In this document: positions 33,812 to 42,210 of the stretch, piece by piece
Position numbering within the stretch: the first letter of the stretch is position 1
Layout: the number at the start of each line of letters is the position of its first letter
Source: DASRBN01 sp035294305
Lineage (GTDB): Bacteria; Chloroflexota; Ktedonobacteria; Ktedonobacterales; Ktedonobacteraceae
Direction: 5' to 3'
DNA: 64,000 nucleotides
Assembly: GCA_035294305.1 (NCBI GenBank)
Contig: DATGLD010000051.1
Span: forward strand, 62,001 to 126,000
Notes under the pieces: model-generated
Databases searched by the model: none
Seen by the model: the letters and a program-made list of their open reading frames with translations, nothing else
What the model was told of the DNA's origin: nothing
Program-made: the position numbers and the translations under genes

Positions 33812-35203
33812 ATGCTAGATATCATCATCACGCTGGCGGAAGCATTTGACGCGCAGCATAAACAACTCTATATGGTGGGTGGAACAGTGCGCGACGTGCT
33901 GCTGCATCGCGGGCAATCGAACGACGCGGACCTGGCAACCGACGCGCATCCCAAAGAGATTCAGCGCATCGTGGCGCCGACAAAGCCCAACGCGGTTGTC
34001 CTGGTGGGTGAGCGCTTCGGAACCGTCCGCCTGCACTATGGCAGTGATATCATCGAGATTACCACGTTCCGCAGTGAGCGCTACAATCCCGAATCGCGCA
34101 AGCCGGAAGTCTGCTTTGGCACCAGCCTCGAAGATGACCTGCGGCGACGCGATTTCACTATCAACGCCATGGCGCGCCATCCCCTGACCGGGCAAATCTT
34201 TGATCCATTCGGCGGGCGGCAAGACCTGGATGCGCACATCCTGCGCGCCGTTGGCGGCGAGCCGGACAAACGCTTCGACGAGGACCCTTTGCGTTTATTA
34301 CGTGCCGTGCGTTTCGCCGCGCAGCTCGACTTCACGATTGAACCGGAGACGAAACGCTCCATTGTGCGACAGGCTCCGAAGCTGCAAAAGATATCGCGCG
34401 AGCGTATTCGCGACGAGATGAACAAGCTGCTGCTATCCGATCATCCGGCCAAAGGCCTGGATCTGCTCGTAGAACTGGACTTGATGGAGTGGATTATACC
34501 CGAAGTGCTGGAACTGCGCGGGGTTAGCCAGCAACCAACGCCGCTCTCACGTACAGCCATACATACAAAGGATGTATACGCGCATGTCCTGCGTGTGGTC
34601 GAACGCTCATCGCCGCGCCTGGTCACGCGCTGGAGCGCGCTGCTGCATGATATTGCCAAACCGCGCACGCGAACGGTTGAAGAGGGCAAGATACACTTCT
34701 TCGGGCACGAGGACAGCGGCGCGCACATGGCGCGTGACATCCTGAAACGCCTGCACTTTGATCGTGATTTTATCGAAAGTGTCTCGCGCATCGTGCGCCT
34801 GCATATGCGCGCGAACGCCTATACGCCTGAATGGACGGATGGAGCCGTTCGTCGCCTGATGCTGGACGCCGGTGATGACCTGCCCGACCTGCTCGATCTC
34901 TCACGCGCGGATATTACCAGTTATCGCCGCGAGAAGGTCTTGCTCGCCGATGCGCGCGTCACCGAGCTTGCCGAACGCTGCCAGCGCCTGAAGGAAGAGG
35001 CCGAACTGGTGCCGCTGAAAAGCCCATTGGATGGCAACGAATTAATGCAGCTCTTTAGTCGCGGACCCGGCCCCTGGCTGCGGCCAATCAAAGAACATTT
35101 GTTGGGCCTCGTCATAGATGGCGCGCTGGCGCCGGACGACAAAGAGACGGCGGCAAAGATCGCGCAATCGCTTTTAGAGCAGGAAGAGGGCCGCGATGCA
35201 TAG
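33812..35203 (+). CDS. cca: CCA-adding enzyme / tRNA nucleotidyltransferase with HD domain
   Basis: A 463-residue class II nucleotidyltransferase that adds or repairs the 3' CCA of tRNAs. Motif A is VGGTVRDVLLHR with the metal-binding DAD (NDADLATDA). Motif B is RRDFTINAMA, and the nucleotide-selection region is EDPLRLLRAVRFAAQL. The C-terminal half carries an HD phosphohydrolase domain (LLHDIAKPRT, FFGHEDSGA, then HMRANAY). It is needed here because the window's tRNA-Pro has no encoded CCA. Ribosome site is weak. The stop codon overlaps the first base of dispersed repeat copy D. Confidence 0.94.
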   Translation: MLDIIITLAEAFDAQHKQLYMVGGTVRDVLLHRGQSNDADLATDAHPKEIQRIVAPTKPNAVVLVGERFGTVRLHYGSDIIEITTFRSERYNPESRKPEVCFGTSLEDDLRRRDFTINAMARHPLTGQIFDPFGGRQDLDAHILRAVGGEPDKRFDEDPLRLLRAVRFAAQLDFTIEPETKRSIVRQAPKLQKISRERIRDEMNKLLLSDHPAKGLDLLVELDLMEWIIPEVLELRGVSQQPTPLSRTAIHTKDVYAHVLRVVERSSPRLVTRWSALLHDIAKPRTRTVEEGKIHFFGHEDSGAHMARDILKRLHFDRDFIESVSRIVRLHMRANAYTPEWTDGAVRRLMLDAGDDLPDLLDLSRADITSYRREKVLLADARVTELAERCQRLKEEAELVPLKSPLDGNELMQLFSRGPGPWLRPIKEHLLGLVIDGALAPDDKETAAKIAQSLLEQEEGRDA

Positions 35204-35288
35204 TTTCAATCCCAAACGAGTTCGGGTCCTGCTGCCCCGCGGCGAGAAAAGTATAGCACGAAACCCGAACAGGCCAGGTGGGGATGCA
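35203..35288 (+). repeat. Dispersed GTTTCAAT element, copy D
   Basis: Begins GTTTCAATCCCAAACGAG at the last base of the cca stop codon and ends GGTGGGGATGCA. It is an eight-base-shorter close match to copy A at 2277. The minus strand has CTGGCC, 16 bases, TATACT, and ends ATTGAAAC. A transcript would run antisense into cca. Confidence 0.7.
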
Positions 35289-35341
35289 ATAGGACCATCT
35301 ATCAAGGGAGCCAGATATCAACGAATAAAGAGGAAAAGAGC

Positions 35342-35893
35342 ATGCCCAAAGTGAATAGACCCGGATCGCAGAAGTCGGGAACCAATAGTAATATGCCACA
35401 AGAGACTGATACAAACAAAAAACCAGCAAGCCAGCAATCCCAGGCGCAGTCTCCCGCGCCCATCAACCCTGCAGCCCAATCATCCAGCTCTAAGGCCGCC
35501 ACGAATAAATCCCGGTCGGGTGGGAAGAATCGCAAGCCGGCGATTGGGGGCACGGCGGTAGCCGGCGCGAAATCGACGCTGCCCAAAGAAATCAAAGCCG
35601 GAACACCTGCCGAACAACAGGCGGAAAGCTATAACCGCGAGATGCGCCGCCGTATGCAACACATGGGCACAGGGCCCTATAGTCAGGGTCCCGCAGAGAC
35701 CCTGCGTGAGAGAAGAAAGAAGCGCCAGGAAGAAAAGAAGAAACGCCAGGAACAGGTGAAAAAAGAAGTCGTGACGCGCGGACCCAGTACGAATGTGCGG
35801 CTTGGCAACAGAAATACATACTTCTTGATCGGCACCGTGGCTGTCATAGTGCTGATCATTATTATCGCGATTATTGTTAACCATCCGTTTTAG
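35342..35893 (+). CDS. Basic, mostly disordered protein with C-terminal membrane anchor
   Basis: A 183-residue protein. Residues 1-90 are Ser/Gln/Pro/Ala-rich and disordered. Residues about 115-150 form a highly charged helix rich in Lys, Arg and Glu (RERRKKRQEEKKKRQEQ). A single hydrophobic segment (FLIGTVAVIVLIIIIAIIV) ends four residues before the C terminus. This is a tail-anchored layout with the charged domain in the cytoplasm. AGAGG precedes ATG 35342. Function not recognised. Confidence 0.7.
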   Translation: MPKVNRPGSQKSGTNSNMPQETDTNKKPASQQSQAQSPAPINPAAQSSSSKAATNKSRSGGKNRKPAIGGTAVAGAKSTLPKEIKAGTPAEQQAESYNREMRRRMQHMGTGPYSQGPAETLRERRKKRQEEKKKRQEQVKKEVVTRGPSTNVRLGNRNTYFLIGTVAVIVLIIIIAIIVNHPF

Positions 35894-35924
35894 GATGAAG
35901 AGCCTGGCACCCGCATGGCTTGAC

Positions 35925-35973
35925 GGGAAGACCTGTAGTGCCACCCCTGGCAGGTGGCACTACAGGTCTTCCC
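35925..35973. terminator. 21-base perfect hairpin, probable terminator
   Basis: GGGAAGACCTGTAGTGCCACC (split for reading as GGGAAGACCTG-TAGTGCCACC) pairs perfectly with its inverse around CCTGGCA, 30 bases after the stop of the basic protein gene. There is no T-tract, so it may be a repeat with terminator function. Confidence 0.55.
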
Positions 35974-35974
35974 A

Positions 35975-36241
35975 TTACATCCGCCTTGAGTGAGGAGTAG
36001 GATGCGTTTGTTGCCCACACCCATCTCCTGCCTGAGGACTCAAGGCTATGACGTTACCGTTTGCCTGTTGCGCAGATACAGGACTGGCAAGCAAAGTATA
36101 ACCCTGGTCTCGCATATTGACGATATCGAGTCCATAGGGCCATAACCTTTCGCGCATACGATTGATGCGCTTCGACTTCCGTACGTAGCTCACAAAAGCC
36201 ATGGAGCGTATGCCTCTACAAATTACGGCTACTGGGATCAT
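35975..36241 (-). pseudogene. Fragment of a winged-helix (OmpR/PhoB-type) DNA-binding domain
   Basis: The middle of the frame, INRMRERLWPYGLDIVNMRDQGYTLL, matches the recognition helix and wing of response-regulator effector domains (usually ...RLRRKL...IxTVRGxGYxL). Upstream sequence shows stops and frame changes (RMLRT followed by two stops), so the N-terminal part of the domain is lost or scrambled. No promoter or ribosome site is visible. It is a relic rather than a working regulator. Confidence 0.5.
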
Positions 36242-36422
36242 TCATCAGGTGCGCAACATACGAGAACGTACTACGGGACATGACACAAAAAATCTCGCTA
36301 CATAACTCAACCTTTATTAGTGTATCATATGATTTTCGATTTGTACATGATGTTTGCCCCTTTTTATGTCAAATACCAACTTGATGGACAGTAGATGCAT
36401 AATCGCTCATTTCCGATGTACC

Positions 36423-36504
36423 GGGAACTTCTTTCCCCAAAATCGGAAACTTTCTTCCGAAAAACGGGAAACAAGATCCCAATAAAATGGAAACATTTCA
36501 TCCC
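36423..36504 (+). promoter_or_regulatory. Four phased GGGAAA-N-TTCCC palindromes
   Basis: GGGAACTTCTTTCCC (36423), CGGAAACTTTCTTCCG (36444), GGGAAACAAGATCCC (36466) and GGAAACATTTCATCCC (36489) recur every 21-22 bases, two helical turns. TATACT follows at 36525-36530. This looks like an iteron or tandem operator array. Confidence 0.6.
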
Positions 36505-36684
36505 TTCTTTCCCTATTGAGCCGGTATACTTGAGATCAAGAGCTTCAACCGGCCAGCTATGCCGCTTGTATCTCTTCCTCAGCCTGCATTATACCTTGGA
36601 GATGAGTTCGAGGCGGGTATTTTGCGTGGCCTGCAGGCCAATTGAGAGACTGTAGCAGCAAAGGAGTGTGACCTATGTCCCCTG

Positions 36685-38086
36685 ATCATCTTTGGCTATA
36701 CCAACCCCTTGCAGAATACCTACTATGACAGCACGCACCAGGTCGGCAGTCCTCCACAGCAATTTGCTAACCAGACCTGGTGGCAATATCTCAACTTCTA
36801 TCGCGACGTCAACACCGGCGTTGGCGGCCAGATTACCTACGCGACTGCCTACAACAACGCCCATGGCACGCCCAATGGTGTCGACCAGCACGGCAATCCT
36901 GATGATCGCTACGATCCGCTCTACTGCACCACCCATAGCGATTGTACCGGCAATTATGCCCACCCGGACGATAACGCCTGGGCCGAGCAGGTCGTGACAC
37001 AGATCACCGCCTGGAGCCAGGATAGCAGCAGTTCCTCATTGCAGCGAGCCACGACTAGCTACGCCTATCGCCTGGCCAAGACGGGGACCTGGGATGGCAA
37101 AACGACCTGGTGCTATCCTGCCGGTTCTGATCAAGACTGTGTGGGTGACAACTGGCTGCCTCTGGGGGATTCAGACTGGGCCGACTACTCCCATGACGAA
37201 TACCAGGGCTTTAACCAGGTCTACATCACCAGCCCGGCCAACGACCTGACCGTGGACTCCTACTACAGCACCGAGGGCTGGAACACACCTGGCTCCGACT
37301 ACCAGAACTTTGAGGGAGCCACCCTCTATGAGCAGGACGTGTACAGCGGTAATAGTCCGACGACCACTGCCCTGCTCAGTACCACCACCTCTACCTATGC
37401 CAACAACTCCAATGCCTGCCGCAGCACGAGCCAGACCTATCCAGCCTGCGAGTGGCACGATCCTTTCGCAGGCGGTCAGCTACGATGCTGCCAGCAACGT
37501 GATCAGCCTTTCAACGACGCAGGCCATTGTTCCTGGATATAGTAATTCCGGGGGAAGTGAGACGGAAAACTTTTGTTACGACGAACAGAATCGACTGGTG
37601 TGGGCCGGCAATAGCGGCACGCAGCCATCGGCGGGCAACGGCACATGCGGCAGCGGCACGCTCAGCAATAGCCTGAATGGGGCCAGTTACAGCAGCAGCT
37701 ATGTCTACACGCACCTGGGCCAGTTGTGGCAGGGTCCGCTCAGTGGCAGTAGCACGCAATACCAGTATCTCTATTGCGACAGCAGTCATCCCCACCAGTT
37801 GACCGGTCTCTACAGCCTGGGCGCCACCTGCTCCAACAAGGGTACCGCTTCGTACAGCAGTAGTTACGATGCCTGGGGCAACGTCACCGGTCGCTATTTT
37901 AGTGGCACGACAGGCACACTCTCCTATGATAATCTCAATCACTTTGTCGAGTGGAACGTCAATAGCACCAACCAGGAATGGTACATCTACGATGCGGCAG
38001 GCAACCGGGTCTTGCGCCGTTCCACCAACGGCAGCAGTACTTCGCTGATCGTCTACGCCTTTGGCCTGGAGGATGACCGTTGTTGA
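36685..38086 (+). pseudogene. Decayed RHS/YD-repeat protein gene
   Basis: Two reading frames carry parts of one RHS-type protein. The first (36685-37455) is Tyr/Gly/Asn-rich (TYYDSTHQVGS, QITYATAYNNAHG). The second (about 37455-38086) has clear YD repeats: CYDEQNRLVWAGNSG, YDAWGNVTGRY, LSYDNLNHFVEWN and YIYDAAGNRVLRRS. The frames switch near 37455. There is no start region or signal peptide and the C terminus stops abruptly after FGLEDDRC, before the core-closing repeat. RHS proteins are large secreted toxin or wall-associated proteins; this one is a relic. Confidence 0.75.
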
Positions 38087-38332
38087 AAGTGACCCGGGCG
38101 GCTAAAGCGATTTCTGAAATCAGAACAGGAGAAGATTATTATTGAGGAATGACCAGCAGCAGAAGTGGTATACTTTCAGCAATCCCAATTACTACAGTCT
38201 GTTTCAAATTCTAGTTAAGAAGAACACGAAAGGAGAGCCAGAGGTCGAAATTGAGGTGTATTTGTGGCCATAATATTGTTGATCAAATATGAAGGATAGA
38301 CAGTATTAAAAAGCTAAAAGGAATATCAACCT

Positions 38333-39195
38333 ATGCTTATAAAAGGGAAAGTGCTTTATGCTCACCGTAGCCATTCTGGAATAGTATATTGCGCTGTATG
38401 GTCTCCAGATGGCAAGTATATCGCTTCCGGGGGAGGCTGTACAGAAGTACAGATATGGAAAGCATTCAACGACCAACATATTAGGACATACGATGCTCGT
38501 GTTGGTCATACAATTGCTGTAGCCTGGTCGCCAGACAGCAGTCGGATCGTTTCGGGCTATCATGATGGCACAGTGGCAGTATGGGAGGTGACCACAGGCA
38601 ACACCTTGTTCACTTACCAAAACAAGGCAGGCGAAGCATCCCATATAGCTTGGTCACCCGATGGACAGTATATTGCTTCGAGCGGATACGAATATGATTG
38701 TGTGCTTCTACAGATTTGGAATGTCGCCAATGCCGAAAACAGCGTGACTTACCGCTTACAAGAAGGTATCTACTCCCTGGCCTGGTCACCTAATGGAACC
38801 TGGCTTGCCGCAGGTGGCGATGATGGAGCAGTAAGACTGTGGAATCCACATACTGGAGAGCTGGTACATACCTATCGAGGGAGTACCTCACAAGGTCGGG
38901 CCTACGTCAATGCTCTCGCCTGGTCATCAGATAGCCACTACCTGGCATGTGCAAATACCCACGTGAACTTTTATGCACAAAACAGTACGGACGTAGAAGT
39001 ATGGGATATTCAAACGAGCTATTGGAACAGTTTCCTCAAGATTGTGAGAGACGGCTCCTCATTGAAATCGAGCGTAACCAGGGTCCTACTGCCTATGACA
39101 ACGCGGAAAGACAGGTCTATCTCGATAATTATGCGCGCGATATCAGCTCTTATGAGATACGGAAGCATGAGCAAGGAAGTGATGCGGGTGACTAA
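38333..39195 (+). pseudogene. Truncated WD40 beta-propeller gene
   Basis: Five WD40 repeats are readable from the start (AVWSPDGKYIASGG, VAWSPDSSRIVSG, IAWSPDGQYIASS, LAWSPNGTWLAAGG, LAWSSDSHYLAC), each followed by a VxxW dipeptide segment. After VEVWDIQTS at about 39015 the frame runs into unrelated residues and then antisense through the next gene. In another frame the same DNA reads ELLEQFPQDCERRLLIEIER...SYEIRKHEQGSDAGD and stops at 39195, a coding-like tail of a different gene. A propeller needs six or more blades, so this is a deletion fusion of two relics. Confidence 0.7.
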
Positions 39196-39208
39196 CCGGA
39201 TGCCAGAG

Positions 39209-39514
39209 TCAGCTAAAGTGACTGTCTTCCGGCTCGTACCCACGCTTCAAAATAAAAGTCAGGTTTTCAAACTTTTCAACAGCGTGCCAGGGGATGGTTT
39301 TAGGAGCGAAACCCTGGCCGAATTTCCTGGCAAAAGGCGCGAGTACGTGCCAGCGATAGAGCCAGCCATGCGCCCCATAGACCAGTGCTTTTGCATGTGG
39401 TTCCTTGCCGCGCGTAAGCTGGATATCGACCACATGCCCGATATGCCTGCCATCAGCGGTAAGAATTTTGCTGCCTAACAAATCTGCTATGAAAATCGTG
39501 TGTGTCTTCGTCAT
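39209..39514 (-). CDS. PRC-barrel domain protein
   Basis: A 101-residue protein, ATG 39514, overlapping the stop of the upstream PRC-barrel gene in an ATGA arrangement. The core TIFIADLLGSKILTADGRHIGHVVDIQL is the PRC-barrel start with the typical D-x-x-G-x-x-I-G turn, and the C-terminal part ENLTFILKRGYEPED completes the small barrel. PRC-barrels in bacteria are often docking or regulatory modules, for instance in RimM and photosynthetic reaction centre H subunits. It is last in a four-gene operon with an Nramp-like transporter and may modulate it. Confidence 0.75.
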   Translation of the reverse strand: MTKTHTIFIADLLGSKILTADGRHIGHVVDIQLTRGKEPHAKALVYGAHGWLYRWHVLAPFARKFGQGFAPKTIPWHAVEKFENLTFILKRGYEPEDSHFS

Positions 39515-39897
39515 GACCGTGAATATCCGCTTCCTGGAATCCAGCGCAGGATATGATCCGCGATCCACTTTTCGGATTGTCCTACGGGATACTCCGCCGC
39601 CTTGCCGCGAAGACGCAGCGTTGGCCCATACTGTTCAACTTCCTTAAGAGCAATACGCTGCTCGAAGCGGTCGCGCAGGAAGAAGCGGAAGATCGGTCGC
39701 AGGTGCGAGGAAACCCGCCCCGCCAGCGCCTGTGGGCCTGTGATCAGATTGGTCAGCACGAGTTGACCATCCTCGCGCCATTCCGCCTCGATGTCGGCCA
39801 CGCGGCCAATTTCGATCTCGTCGGATGTTTCTAGCTGGCCGTCTAGAATATCCGCGATAGAAAAAGTATGGTCTTCGCGGACGTTTGACATGTCCAT
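39511..39897 (-). CDS. PRC-barrel-like protein
   Basis: A 128-residue protein with FSIADILDGQLETSDEIEIGRVADIEAEW at the N terminus, matching the PRC-barrel pattern of the following gene. A longer middle section contains ITGPQALAGRVSSHLRPIFRFFLRDRFEQRI. No membrane segment or signal is visible. It starts five bases after the stop of the transporter gene (GGAGGG is the ribosome site inside that gene's end) and ends in a four-base overlap with the second PRC-barrel gene. The four genes are clearly one operon. Confidence 0.7.
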   Translation of the reverse strand: MDMSNVREDHTFSIADILDGQLETSDEIEIGRVADIEAEWREDGQLVLTNLITGPQALAGRVSSHLRPIFRFFLRDRFEQRIALKEVEQYGPTLRLRGKAAEYPVGQSEKWIADHILRWIPGSGYSRS

Positions 39898-39902
39898 TTT
39901 TT

Positions 39903-41129
39903 CTACCCTCCACCGGTAAAAATCTCGAGTGGTAGCGATACAAGCGCGACAATGAATGCTATGACCAAAATGCAGATGACGGCGATATTTGTGAAACGCC
40001 CATTGGTCTTGTCGCCCAGGTACTGTGGATCGTTCATAAGAATAAGGAAAGGCGAAAGCGAGATCGGCAGGAACAGAGCGATAATCGTGGAGGCGAACAG
40101 CGCCAGTTGCAACGGGTCGATACCTAGCAGCCCGATAATAATCGCTACAATCACAAAGATCGTTAGCACGAGATTGAAGCGGGCAGCCTCGACGGGCTTT
40201 TTTCCCTCACTCCATTCCCATCCGAAGCCCTGTGAGATATTGTACGAGACGCCGAGAACCACTTCGAGCGCGGCCCCCAGGCAGGTTGTGAACAACACTG
40301 CCGCGAACAGTAATGACCCAACTATACCAAGTGGCTTCGCCATGGCAAGTCCCAGCTCACCAAGGGTGTTCGAGGTCATGTTAAGCGGCTGCAATACCAT
40401 CGCCGCCAGAAAAACCAGGGCCATGGAACCGACGCTGCCGAAGCTCATGCCAACAATGGCCGTCACGCGGTTGAGCAGCAATGAGCCGGCAGACCAGTTT
40501 TCCTCCAATGCTCCCGACGAATAGAAATACAAAAGATAAGGACTGATGGTAGCGCCAAGGATTGCCGCCACCAGGTAGAGATAATCCGCCAGGTTCCCAC
40601 TTTGAATCTGCGGATGCCATAACGTCGTGAGAAGCTGGGGCGATGGCCCGCCAAGTACAGCGATCCCGGCGATAAACGAAAGGGTCAGCAGCCCAAGGAT
40701 AGCAGGGCCATTCTCAATCAGATCAAAAGGCGCGCGCCAGGCCATCAGCCAGACAATAAAAGCGGCTACCGGGAAAAGATAGTGCCACGAGATGCCGGTG
40801 AACAGCGAAAGGGCGATGGCAATGCCACCGATTTCAGCCGTGAGCATGAGGCTTTCAGCAATCAATTCGCTGCTCAGCGGCAGCAGATAAAACTTGAAGC
40901 CGAAATTTTCCCGAATGGCATCCGCGTATGTTTTCTGTGAGACGGCGGTAAAACGTCCGACCATTTCCACCATCAGAATAACGGCGATGGTAGCAACCAC
41001 AACGGCCCAGATCAGCCCCAGGCCGAACTTTGCTCCCGCCTCGCCCGAAGTGGCGATAGTACCTGCGTCGAGAAAGCCTCCCGTCGCGGTCACAACGCCG
41101 AGTGCAAGTGATAACCATTGCTTCTTCAT
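39903..41129 (-). CDS. Divergent Nramp-family divalent metal transporter
   Basis: A 408-residue membrane protein with about eleven helices of the LeuT fold. The TM1 motif, normally DPGN, reads DAGT (FLDAGTIATSGEAGAKFG). The TM6 motif, normally MPHN, reads SPYL (GATISPYLLYFYSSGA). Both positions line the metal site, so Asn and Met ligands of classical Mn/Fe transporters are missing and a different ion (for example magnesium) or another substrate is possible. It overlaps the lipoprotein gene by four bases (ATGA) and is followed directly by two PRC-barrel genes. Confidence 0.85.
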   Translation of the reverse strand: MKKQWLSLALGVVTATGGFLDAGTIATSGEAGAKFGLGLIWAVVVATIAVILMVEMVGRFTAVSQKTYADAIRENFGFKFYLLPLSSELIAESLMLTAEIGGIAIALSLFTGISWHYLFPVAAFIVWLMAWRAPFDLIENGPAILGLLTLSFIAGIAVLGGPSPQLLTTLWHPQIQSGNLADYLYLVAAILGATISPYLLYFYSSGALEENWSAGSLLLNRVTAIVGMSFGSVGSMALVFLAAMVLQPLNMTSNTLGELGLAMAKPLGIVGSLLFAAVLFTTCLGAALEVVLGVSYNISQGFGWEWSEGKKPVEAARFNLVLTIFVIVAIIIGLLGIDPLQLALFASTIIALFLPISLSPFLILMNDPQYLGDKTNGRFTNIAVICILVIAFIVALVSLPLEIFTGGG

Positions 41130-41554
41130 GAACCACCCGCCTGCAAAAAGGCCTCGCTTGCTTTATTCAAAGCCGCAACCTGCCCACGCCAATCGCACGA
41201 TGTGCTCAGGCACGGGGAGTCAACCGCCTGTATCGCCGGCTTATACAGATCAATCAGGTGTTGTACTGCGCGCATATCCGGCGCTCCTTGCTGGGAAAGC
41301 AACTGCTGCCGGTCAAGACCATCCAGCTCGCTGCGAAAATTCACAAAGCTGGATACTGCATATTGATACGTGATTTTCCCCTGGTGCATATAGCTCAGCG
41401 TGGTGGAAGCCGCCGCGAAGCCTGCTCCCGTGTTCGATGCCGTGCGTGCGAAAGCCGATTGCGTGAATTGACAGGATGTGAGTAGCAGCAGCAAAACGAG
41501 AAGTAATAGAGCCGAGCCGTAGTTCCAGAATCTCGCCAGGTTATGCTTCCTCAT
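41126..41554 (-). CDS. Predicted lipoprotein
   Basis: ATG 41554 with AAGGAG six bases upstream is preferred to an upstream TTG. After MRKHNLARFW comes a hydrophobic stretch and the lipobox LLTSC, giving a lipid-anchored protein of about 118 mature residues. The mature part is helical (SYMHQGKITYQYAVSSFVNFRSEL) with two Cys in SPCLSTSCDW that may form a disulfide. It overlaps the Nramp-like gene by four bases. A metal-binding or helper role is inferred only from context. Confidence 0.75.
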   Translation of the reverse strand: MRKHNLARFWNYGSALLLLVLLLLLTSCQFTQSAFARTASNTGAGFAAASTTLSYMHQGKITYQYAVSSFVNFRSELDGLDRQQLLSQQGAPDMRAVQHLIDLYKPAIQAVDSPCLSTSCDWRGQVAALNKASEAFLQAGGS

Positions 41555-41630
41555 GTCTCTCCTTGATGGCAAGCTTGTTTGCCTTTTTTCTTTATATTAT
41601 CATTCCCCATAAATGGAGAAGATGAGGGTT

Positions 41631-41695
41631 GCGAAGCGAGAGCGCGGCGAAGAATCTCTCGTCCTATAATGGGAAATCACCAGCAAAACCGGGCA
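41631..41695 (+). repeat. Partial copy of the TCGC-loop repeat
   Basis: GCGGCGAAGAATCTCTCGTCC followed by ATGGGAAATCACCAG shares both ends with 47869-47942 (GCGAAGAATCTCT ... ATGGGTAATCACCAG) but lacks the left stem arm. Confidence 0.45.
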
Positions 41696-41707
41696 AGCAT
41701 TTGCCGG

Positions 41708-42115
41708 CTAAGATGTCGTATCTAAAGGCGTCGTATCAAAGAAAGGCTTCTGCGCGGACCTGTTTACATTGGAACCAAATTCGTCCTGCGAACTACCACG
41801 GCTTGTGGCATCATATGCCCCATATTTCTTCAGAATCGTGATAGCATGCTCGATAGAACTTTCAGGCAATCCGCCGGCCCTCACAGTGACAAGCGTGCGG
41901 CCCGCATCATATTCATGGGCATAGAACTGGGCATCACCTACTGGCACTCCCACATTCTCGAATTGTTTGAGAAGGCCCTTACCGCCATCGCCCGGCTCGG
42001 CGAAACCGAGGTAATCCTTCCCAAACCCGATCCTGTCCAGTTCGTTATAAGCCTCTTCTGCCCGCTTACGATCTTGAAAAACGCCCACAATGATTGGAGT
42101 TTCGTTCTTTGCCAT
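41708..42115 (-). CDS. General-stress-protein-like (YflT/GsiB-type fold) small protein
   Basis: A 135-residue protein beginning MAKNETPIIVGVFQDRKRAEEAYNEL. The N-terminal VGVF-xx-RxxAExAxxxL strand-helix and the later AGRTLVTVRAGG strand match the 'heat-induced stress protein YflT' type domain, which usually has a duplicated ferredoxin-like layout. The C-terminal 30 residues are polar and disordered. GGGGAAA precedes the ATG. The exact biochemical role of these stress proteins is not known. Confidence 0.65.
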   Translation of the reverse strand: MAKNETPIIVGVFQDRKRAEEAYNELDRIGFGKDYLGFAEPGDGGKGLLKQFENVGVPVGDAQFYAHEYDAGRTLVTVRAGGLPESSIEHAITILKKYGAYDATSRGSSQDEFGSNVNRSAQKPFFDTTPLDTTS

Positions 42116-42210
42116 ACTTTTCCCCTCTATGCACCTAGCGGTGACCTTACTTTTAACAGCGCTTTCGAAATTACACGCGCGTGATTTATGAAAAGTTGCA
42201 GGGGAAGATA

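Noticed and set aside
36395..36655. 86-codon frame over the phased palindromes
   Set aside because: Composition is dictated by the repeats and there is no ribosome site or family feature.
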